Shown piece by piece: positions 1-4,959 of a stretch of 6,361 nt of DNA. The notes under the pieces are model-generated. The model ran no database searches and had not been told where the DNA came from. It saw only the letters and a list, made by a program, of their open reading frames with translations. The position numbers were made by a program, and so were the translations under genes. The stretch's first letter is position 1. The number at the start of each line of letters is the position of its first letter. The stretch spans positions 1 to 6,361 of the forward strand of contig JAXFQM010000219.1 in assembly GCA_034178965.1 (NCBI GenBank), given 5' to 3'. This stretch comes from Colimorpha sp034178965 (GTDB taxonomy: Bacteria; Bacteroidota; Bacteroidia; Bacteroidales; P3).

Positions 1-1431
1 TATGCCCCTGGCACGCAACAAAACCACGACACGCTGAAGCAAGCAGGCCTGTACGGTTTCAGTTTGCCACGTAAATACAACGGCCTCAACTTCCCCTATG
101 TGGCCTACATCATGACCAGTGACATCATCGCACGTGCCGACGTGGGTTTCGCCACCATTTGGGGGCTGCAAGACTGCGCCGAAACCATCAGTACCTTTGC
201 CACCGAGGACTTGAAAGACCGCTTCATCCCACGCATCTACGACGGCGCCACATGCAGCATGGACCTCACGGAACCTGATGCCGGCAGCGACCTGCAAAGT
301 GTGCGCTTGAAAGCCACTGAAGACCCCGAGCACCACTGCTGGCGTCTGAACGGCGTGAAGCGTTTCATCACCAACGGAGGTGCAGACATACACCTTGTGC
401 TGGCGCGCAGCGAGGCCGGCACCACCGACGGACGAGGCTTGAGTTATTTTGTATATGACCGCTCCGAAGGCGGCATGACCGTAAGACGCATAGAGAACAA
501 AATGGGCATCAAGGGTAGCCCCACCGCCGAACTGGTGTTCAAGGACGCACCTGCCTATCTTATCGGAACGCGACGCATGGGACTCATCAAATATGTGATG
601 ACTCTGATGAACGACGCCCGTTTGGGCGTGGGGTCACAAAGCGTTGGGCTGTGCGAAGCCGCCTACCGCGAGGCCGAAACCTATGCCGCCGAACGCGAGC
701 AATTCGGACAAGCCATCGTAAACTTCGCTCCCGTTCGCGACATGCTTACCGCCATGCGGGCACGCACCGACGGCGCACGTACCATCCTCTACGAAACAGC
801 GCGCATGGTGGACCTCTACAAGGCCTATGAAGCCAAGGGAACGATGACACCCGAAGAAAAGAAAGAATACAAGGATTACTTGCGCAATGCAGACCTGCTA
901 ACCCCCTTGCTGAAACTTGCCAGCAGCGAATTCAGCAATCGCAATGCGTATGACTGCATCCAAGTGCACGGCGGCAGCGGCTTCATGAAAGAATACACTT
1001 GCGAGCGTCTCTATCGCGACGCGCGCATCCTCTCCATCTACGAAGGCACGTCGCAACTGCAGGTTGTTGCCGCCACCAAGGGCATCTCCAACGGTGGCTA
1101 CCTCAACCTCATAGCCGAATACGACGCACAGCCCCTCGATTCCTCGCTCGACCCACTTCGCCAACTTCTTCGAAAGGCCACGGAAGACTATAAGCAAATC
1201 TACGACACGCTCTACCAACACCCCGCAGACGACATGGACTTCCATCGTAACTGCGCTGACCTAATTAGTTACATCATTATGGGCTACCTGCTCCTCCTCG
1301 ACACCTCGCGCCAACTTGCAGGCGACACCACGATGAGCCGCAGTTTGCTACCCAGCGCCAAATACATGTGTGGATTAGCCTGCGCCGAGGCCGCCAAGAG
1401 CCTTGCCATGCAAAGTCTCTACGCCCTGTAG
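1..1431 (+). CDS. Acyl-CoA dehydrogenase, 3' part (N-terminus outside window)
   Basis: FAD-dependent enzyme that introduces (or, with electron-transfer flavoprotein, may reduce) the alpha-beta double bond of an acyl-CoA in the cytoplasm. The reading frame is open from base 1, so 476 residues are present and the true start lies upstream; family members of this type, as I remember them, have about 560-600 residues, so roughly 90 or more are missing. The TTG at 64 is internal and not a credible start. Visible motifs: signature 1 around residues 88-97 (DLTEPDAGSD), signature 2 at residues 321-340 (QVHGGSGF through the final RD), and the catalytic-base motif IYEGTSQLQ, with the glutamate at residue 348 (bases 1042-1044). 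The insert rich in Glu/Lys near residues 275-295 and the roughly 100-residue extension after the catalytic motif match the long, DmdC-like subfamily with an extra C-terminal domain. Chain-length preference cannot be read from sequence. It is convergent with the next gene. Confidence 0.93.
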   Translation, partial: YAPGTQQNHDTLKQAGLYGFSLPRKYNGLNFPYVAYIMTSDIIARADVGFATIWGLQDCAETISTFATEDLKDRFIPRIYDGATCSMDLTEPDAGSDLQSVRLKATEDPEHHCWRLNGVKRFITNGGADIHLVLARSEAGTTDGRGLSYFVYDRSEGGMTVRRIENKMGIKGSPTAELVFKDAPAYLIGTRRMGLIKYVMTLMNDARLGVGSQSVGLCEAAYREAETYAAEREQFGQAIVNFAPVRDMLTAMRARTDGARTILYETARMVDLYKAYEAKGTMTPEEKKEYKDYLRNADLLTPLLKLASSEFSNRNAYDCIQVHGGSGFMKEYTCERLYRDARILSIYEGTSQLQVVAATKGISNGGYLNLIAEYDAQPLDSSLDPLRQLLRKATEDYKQIYDTLYQHPADDMDFHRNCADLISYIIMGYLLLLDTSRQLAGDTTMSRSLLPSAKYMCGLACAEAAKSLAMQSLYAL

Positions 1432-1454
1432 GAGCATAGCCTACACCACAAACA

Positions 1455-1490
1455 AGCGGAGGCGGGTCTTTGCAAAGACCCGCCTCCGCT
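1455..1490. terminator. 36-bp perfect palindrome, probable bidirectional terminator
   Basis: Bases 1455-1472 are the exact reverse complement of 1473-1490. The centre is TTTGCAAA and the arms are GC-rich (GGCGGGTC / GACCCGCC). It lies 23 bases after the acyl-CoA dehydrogenase stop and 3 bases from the Nudix stop codon, exactly between two convergent genes, which is the usual place for a shared terminator. On the minus strand the hairpin is followed by a T-rich run (TTGTTTGT), which suits the Nudix transcript; on the plus strand there is no good T-tract. It could also be a copy of a dispersed palindromic repeat. Confidence 0.7.
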
Positions 1491-1493
1491 CCG

Positions 1494-2078
1494 TTAAACC
1501 CTTTCTGCCACCATCCTCATCGTGGCATACGAATGTTTCAACCGTTCCTGAAACACTTCGGGCGACACCCATTCCCCACGCACAATCCCTTCTTCTTTTT
1601 GCGTCACAATGGGATAGGCCGAAGGCACTTCCATGCTGAACCAACTGGTCTGTTTCAAGTGCCAGCCGCCATAAAGGTTATAGATATGATAGGTTTTGGT
1701 GAGCAAATCTCCCAAGACAAGGTCGTGCATGCCCGTTTCCTCCATCACTTCGCGCATAGCAGCCTGACACAACGACTCACCTTCCTCCACACCTCCCTTC
1801 GCCAAATCCCAGTGTTGATTGCGGAAAATGAGCAGTTTCTTGCCCTGCGGCTCCGTCACCACTCCACCCGCCGCGCGTACAACAATGAAATTATTTATGC
1901 AATGTCTCACCACTCTCCGCATGCCTTGCCTGCATACGACACGAAAACTGTTGCCTCTCGTCAGCATAGCAAAGCACGCCGTCAAGTTCTCATCGTCCAT
2001 GTCTTCGTCCCCCCTTGCGTTCGAGGCATCAATAAAAGTGAGAGCATTGTATTGAAAAGCTATCGTCCACATCTTCAT
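1494..2078 (-). CDS. Nudix hydrolase with lineage-type N-terminal extension
   Basis: Protein of 194 residues. It carries a complete Nudix box G-x5-E-x7-REUxEExGU at residues 95-117: G95, E101, then REVMEETGM at 109-117, where the glutamates bind the catalytic divalent metal. These enzymes hydrolyse nucleoside diphosphates linked to another group; the substrate here is unknown. The preceding LIFRNQHWDLAKGG corresponds to the strand usually read as 'WDLPKG', with Ala in place of the common Pro. The first ~65 residues are not part of the Nudix fold and resemble the N-terminal region of Bacteroidales homologues that, as I remember, sit near pyrE. The start at 2078 gives MKMWTIAF; the Met two codons later (2072) is an alternative. 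No Shine-Dalgarno is visible, only GGAA upstream. The gene is divergent from pyrE, with an 86-base spacer. Confidence 0.88.
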   Translation of the reverse strand: MKMWTIAFQYNALTFIDASNARGDEDMDDENLTACFAMLTRGNSFRVVCRQGMRRVVRHCINNFIVVRAAGGVVTEPQGKKLLIFRNQHWDLAKGGVEEGESLCQAAMREVMEETGMHDLVLGDLLTKTYHIYNLYGGWHLKQTSWFSMEVPSAYPIVTQKEEGIVRGEWVSPEVFQERLKHSYATMRMVAERV

Positions 2079-2093
2079 ATTCCATATAACGTG

Positions 2094-2139
2094 AAAAAAA
2101 GAAAAAAATTACGCTCAAACACGTGCATCTGAAAAAAAA
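2094..2139. promoter_or_regulatory. A-tracts in the Nudix/pyrE divergent spacer
   Basis: Three runs of A lie on the plus strand: seven at 2094-2100, seven at 2102-2108 and eight at 2132-2139. The second and third begin 30 bases apart, close to three helical turns, so the spacer may be intrinsically bent or act as an AT-rich upstream element for one or both divergent promoters. A palindromic CACGTG lies between them at 2120-2125. The A-runs are directly visible; the regulatory role is inferred from position only. Confidence 0.35.
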
Positions 2140-2143
2140 TGCG

Positions 2144-2151
2144 TATCTTTG
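2144..2151 (+). promoter_or_regulatory. Bacteroidota-type -7 box of the pyrE promoter
   Basis: TATCTTTG matches the Bacteroidota primary-sigma -7 consensus TAnnTTTG exactly. No TTTG-like -33 box is visible at the expected distance upstream (around 2120), though A-tracts lie there. Transcription would be expected to begin a few bases downstream, near 2156-2160, almost on top of the pyrE start codon. Confidence 0.6.
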
Positions 2152-2164
2152 CAATATGAAAGAC

Positions 2165-2827
2165 ATGAATGAAACCGCCAAGCAAACCGCTAATTTCTTA
2201 CTGCAAGTCAAGGCGATAAAACTCAATAGCGAGAACCCGTTCACGTGGGCTTCCGGTCGAAAAAGCCCTATCTATTGCGACAACCGCGTCACATTGTCCT
2301 ACCCCGAGGTTCGCACATTCATCCGTCAGCGCTTTGTGGACATCGTCAAAGAGTGCTACGGCGAAAACATAGACATGATTGCTGGCGTGGCTACTGGCGG
2401 CATAGCCCAAGGTGCATTAGTGGCACAAGAACTCGGCAAACCGTTTTGCTATGTGCGCAGCGAGGCCAAGAACCACGGCCTAACCAACCAAATTGAGGGC
2501 GAAGTGCATAGCGGACAAACTGTCGTTGTGATTGAAGACCTTGTTTCCACTGGCAAAAGTTCCCTCATCGCCGTCCATGCGCTTCGCGAAAAGGGACTTA
2601 TTGTGAAAGGCATGGTTGCCATCTTTTCCTACGGCCTGGAAGTAGCACGCAAGAATTTTGAAGAAGCCAATGTGGAGTTGCACACCCTTTCACAATATGA
2701 CACTCTCATTGAGGTGGCCCGCGAAGAAGACTATGTGCACCCCGAACAGATGGAAACCCTTGCCCAGTGGCGCCACAACCCAGAACAATGGAGTTTGGAG
2801 CACGGCGAGGCGACAATCGGGCAATAA
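2165..2827 (+). CDS. pyrE: Orotate phosphoribosyltransferase
   Basis: Cytoplasmic enzyme that joins orotate to PRPP to make orotidine 5'-phosphate in de novo pyrimidine synthesis. From ATG 2165 it has 220 residues. Family marks: NPFTWASGRKSPIYCDNR near residues 24-41, a flexible-loop region RSEAKNHG at 98-105 with the conserved Arg, Lys and His, and the PRPP-binding motif VVVIEDLVSTGKSS at 120-133, with the acidic pair E124-D125 (Lys131 replaces the more usual Gly). The start was chosen because it puts 15 residues before KAIKL, as in Bacteroidales PyrE proteins I remember, and because the -7 box at 2144-2151 predicts transcription from about 2156-2160. ATG 2156 (three residues longer) is possible; an in-frame GTG at 2123 lies upstream of the promoter box and is unlikely. 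The C-terminal tail after HNPEQW is short and unconserved. Confidence 0.96.
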   Translation: MNETAKQTANFLLQVKAIKLNSENPFTWASGRKSPIYCDNRVTLSYPEVRTFIRQRFVDIVKECYGENIDMIAGVATGGIAQGALVAQELGKPFCYVRSEAKNHGLTNQIEGEVHSGQTVVVIEDLVSTGKSSLIAVHALREKGLIVKGMVAIFSYGLEVARKNFEEANVELHTLSQYDTLIEVAREEDYVHPEQMETLAQWRHNPEQWSLEHGEATIGQ

Positions 2828-2842
2828 CTCCATACGACCACA

Positions 2843-2968
2843 CCTTTCCCGCATGAGTTGAAAAAGATTTTGGCATAAACAAGTCCTTTCCCGCGCAAAC
2901 ATGCATTCCTGCAACACAGATTGCCGTTGCCCTGCGTGTTGCATTATTCGTAATGTGTCCTTTCCCGC
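2843..2968. repeat. Three direct copies of CCTTTCCCGC downstream of pyrE
   Basis: Exact 10-base copies lie at 2843-2852, 2885-2894 and 2959-2968. The last two extend to 12 bases (GTCCTTTCCCGC at 2883-2894 and 2957-2968). The start-to-start spacings are 42 and 74 bases. All are in the non-coding stretch between pyrE and the SRPBCC gene. Between copies two and three lies an 8-bp inverted repeat, TGCAACAC (2910-2917) with GTGTTGCA (2936-2943), and next to it a 5-bp hairpin, CATTA-TTCG-TAATG (2942-2955), which shares bases with it. No T-tract follows, so this is not a standard terminator. Function unknown. Confidence 0.5.
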
Positions 2969-3081
2969 AGGCAATCCCGCTTGACATCCATAATCAGCAT
3001 TTTATACAAGAAATGTTGGCGTGTTGGAAGCAAATGCCAAAGCTCACGTAAATCAATAGCATAACATACCCCTGCAACATT

Positions 3082-3498
3082 ATGCAAATAGAAAGCAAAA
3101 CCGTGCAATGTGCCAAGTCGCCTCAGAAAATCTATGAATTTCTAAGCGACTTCAACAACTTCACCCGGCTCATCCCCACCGACAAAGTCAACGGATGGCA
3201 AGTGAACGGTGATACCTGCACTTTCAACGTGGGAGGTTTCATGTCCCTCACCTTGGAGTATGCCGAGCGCACTCCTTTCAGCCGCATCGCCATCGCCCCT
3301 GCCCACAACAGCAATAGTCCCATTCCCCTCAAGGCCACCCTAAACCTCAAGGAGAACGGACCAGACAGTACCAACGTGAACATGGTGGTGGACGGAGGTG
3401 GCGGCAATCCAATGATCAGCATGATGTTGAAACCCAAACTGCGCGATGCGGCCGACAAACTAATGGACGCTTTACAATATTATTCCATTGGACTATGA
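3082..3498 (+). CDS. SRPBCC-superfamily (START/polyketide cyclase-like) protein
   Basis: Small protein of 138 residues without signal peptide or membrane segment, so probably cytoplasmic. The pattern fits the SRPBCC helix-grip fold: an early strand and helix with SPQKIYEFLSDFNNF (residues 13-27), several beta strands, and a long C-terminal helix (about 115-135, KPKLRDAADKLMDALQYY) that would close a hydrophobic ligand pocket. A run GGGGNP at about 104-109 precedes that helix. The ligand is unknown and no catalytic residues can be named. I recall small proteins of this family next to pyrE in other Bacteroidales, which supports the call. Its stop codon overlaps the next gene's start (ATGA at 3495-3498), so the two are probably translated from one mRNA. 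The start at 3082 has no recognisable Shine-Dalgarno, as is common in this phylum. Confidence 0.75.
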   Translation: MQIESKTVQCAKSPQKIYEFLSDFNNFTRLIPTDKVNGWQVNGDTCTFNVGGFMSLTLEYAERTPFSRIAIAPAHNSNSPIPLKATLNLKENGPDSTNVNMVVDGGGGNPMISMMLKPKLRDAADKLMDALQYYSIGL

Positions 3499-3980
3499 GA
3501 GGTTTGAAGAACATATTCTTTCTTGCTGCATCACTCATGGCTGCACTGTCCATGTTCGCCCAAGAGAACATAAAAAAGCCTTATAGTGAAACCCTCGACG
3601 CCATGCAGCAAATAGACGACGCTGTAGCGTTGGCCGCCAAGACAAACCGCTATGTGCTATGCCAAGTTGGTGGCAACTGGTGCCCCTGGTGCCTTAAATT
3701 TGCCCACTTTGTCGACACTAATGCGCAGGTGCACCAATTAATCGACACCAATTTCGTATACATCCACGTGAACTACTCCCGTGGCAACAAAAATCCCGTG
3801 GCCATGAAACGCCTTGGCAATCCAGGACGTTTCGGCTATCCCGTCTTTGTCATTCTGAACAAAGAGGGAGAAGTCATTCACATCCAAAATTCTGCATATC
3901 TTGAAGAGGGCAATGGCTACAGCGTGAAAGAAGTCTCCGATTGCTTCTTTAACTGGACTCCTTCTATTGTAGAGCAGTGA
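3495..3980 (+). CDS. Exported thioredoxin-like protein (CPWC)
   Basis: Protein of 161 residues. Residues 1-22 form a signal peptide: Arg and Lys near the start, a hydrophobic stretch FFLAASLMAALSM, and a likely cleavage after FA before QEN, so the mature protein should be periplasmic. The thioredoxin-fold active site is GGNWCPWC, with cysteines at 63 and 66. The strand with the cis-proline is GYPVFVIL (Pro116), followed by a Gly-rich turn and IHIQ. This resembles the Thioredoxin_7/DUF255-like branch more than classical thioredoxin. Cys56, just before the active site, and Cys150 are additional. It probably acts in periplasmic disulfide reduction or exchange; its partner is not visible here. 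Its start overlaps the SRPBCC stop by 4 bases, implying translational coupling. Confidence 0.85.
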   Translation: MRGLKNIFFLAASLMAALSMFAQENIKKPYSETLDAMQQIDDAVALAAKTNRYVLCQVGGNWCPWCLKFAHFVDTNAQVHQLIDTNFVYIHVNYSRGNKNPVAMKRLGNPGRFGYPVFVILNKEGEVIHIQNSAYLEEGNGYSVKEVSDCFFNWTPSIVEQ

Positions 3981-4288
3981 ACTGCTCTCTTTCCACCAAG
4001 CATTCTGATATTAAGGGAGCTTGTTGTTTGCTCGAAAAGAACCTCTTGCGTCTAAGAATGGGGCTTCCTCTCCCACCGGATGTCATCTTGTTTTGTTAGA
4101 ACTCCTCTACCTTCCCAAGCAAACATGGGAAGGTAGAGGGTAATAGTTTTCGCTTTTTGTTGTTGCGTTGGCTCCCTTGTAAAAGGCTACCTCAATGTGT
4201 GCAATACAGTAGTAATCGCGCTACACAGCGTCGCAGAAAGTTTGAGAGGCGAGAGAGACGCCGCAAAAAAGCAGAGCAACCTTGAGGA
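3981..4288. other. 308-base convergent intergenic region
   Basis: This spacer separates the thioredoxin-like gene (plus) from the rhomboid gene (minus), which face each other. It holds one strong hairpin terminator at 4104-4139. I see no credible small gene on either strand and no tRNA-like fold. Nearer the rhomboid end there are only weak inverted repeats with 4-bp stems, such as CGCT-ACAC-AGCG around 4219-4230 and GGCG/CGCC around 4248-4262, with no T-tract on the minus strand, so a separate rhomboid terminator is not evident. Confidence 0.6.
4104..4139 (+). terminator. Rho-independent terminator after the thioredoxin-like gene
   Basis: A perfect 14-bp stem pairs CCTCTACCTTCCCA (4104-4117) with TGGGAAGGTAGAGG (4126-4139) around the 8-base loop AGCAAACA. 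Downstream on the plus strand are T-rich runs (TTTT at 4147-4150 and TTTTT at 4154-4158), though not directly against the stem. It is 123 bases after the stop codon. It may also stop transcripts arriving from the rhomboid gene on the other strand, where the following sequence is less T-rich. Confidence 0.8.
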
Positions 4289-4909
4289 CTAATATTTAAT
4301 TTTCTTCTTCGCCTGCCAACGCCAAAACATCAAGAGAATAAAGCCCGTGAGCATTCCTCCTAAGTGGGCGAAATGTGCCACACCATCACCGCTCATAAAG
4401 ATGCCGTCGAACAGCTCTATCAAGCCGAATATGATTACGAACCAAATTGCCTTGATAGGGAGAAGGAAATAGAGATATATCCTTTCGTTTGGGAACATCA
4501 TTCCGAACGCAAGCAGAATGCCGTATACGGCTCCGGAGGCACCCACGGTGGGCGTGCCCACCAAGAGGCATGTTATGCCCGCCCCTATACCACACAGCAA
4601 ATAGTATAGGATAAACCGAGTTGTGCCCCAATAGTTCTCAAGCACGTATCCAAACATCCATAGCGAGAACATATTGAAGAAGATATGGTCGAAGTTGGCG
4701 TGCACAAATTGGTATGTAATCAACTGCCAGGGATAAAAACCTTGTCCTATGGGGTAAAGCACGAGGTATCGGTCGTAAATCGCCATCGGCAACGGGTTGT
4801 CCATTTGCCGAAACACTATCATTGAGAGGAAAAACAACGCGTTGATTATCAGCAGGTGTTTCACACCGTTTGGTAACATTTTAAATCCTTGCGGAGAATA
4901 GGTGTTCAT
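4289..4909 (-). CDS. Rhomboid-family intramembrane serine protease
   Basis: Polytopic inner-membrane protease of 206 residues with about six hydrophobic segments (roughly 17-35, 60-88 in two parts, 97-118, 124-140, 146-168 and 180-197). Catalytic elements are present: HANFDHIFFN, with His75 and Asn79 matching the GlpG oxyanion-site His150/Asn154; GASG with the nucleophile Ser125; and AHLGG with the catalytic His182. It should therefore be active and cleave transmembrane substrates, which are unknown. There is no extra soluble domain. It begins 50 bases after the mutL stop on the same strand, so it is probably co-transcribed with it. I recall mutL followed by one or two rhomboid genes in other Bacteroidales; here only one is present before the spacer. 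The ATG at 4909 is preceded by an A-rich stretch, with no Shine-Dalgarno. Confidence 0.93.
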   Translation of the reverse strand: MNTYSPQGFKMLPNGVKHLLIINALFFLSMIVFRQMDNPLPMAIYDRYLVLYPIGQGFYPWQLITYQFVHANFDHIFFNMFSLWMFGYVLENYWGTTRFILYYLLCGIGAGITCLLVGTPTVGASGAVYGILLAFGMMFPNERIYLYFLLPIKAIWFVIIFGLIELFDGIFMSGDGVAHFAHLGGMLTGFILLMFWRWQAKKKIKY

Positions 4910-4959
4910 GGTTTAATTTGACAGATATAATTAAGTATGAATTTGATGCGCTGCGCCAA

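Noticed and set aside
64..66. TTG as the start of the acyl-CoA dehydrogenase
   Set aside because: The frame is open to base 1 and the upstream residues (ending GLYGFS) fit the conserved N-terminal region of the family, so the gene is cut by the window edge.
1470..2132. Plus-strand open frame of 220 codons over the Nudix gene
   Set aside because: It is antisense to a gene with a complete Nudix box, starts inside the palindrome, and its product has no recognisable fold or composition.
2826..2859. Possible terminator directly after pyrE (AACTC ... GAGTT)
   Set aside because: The stem is only 5 bp with a long loop, and a mixed A/T run rather than a T-tract follows.
2690..2987. Two minus-strand open frames across the end of pyrE and the spacer
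   Set aside because: They overlap the well-supported pyrE 3' end, have no convincing start context, and their translations are Cys/Arg-rich without any family resemblance.
4910..4959. Possible separate promoter for the rhomboid gene (TATATCTG on the minus strand)
   Set aside because: It has one mismatch to TAnnTTTG and no upstream -33 box at a suitable distance. With only 50 bases after mutL, co-transcription is simpler.
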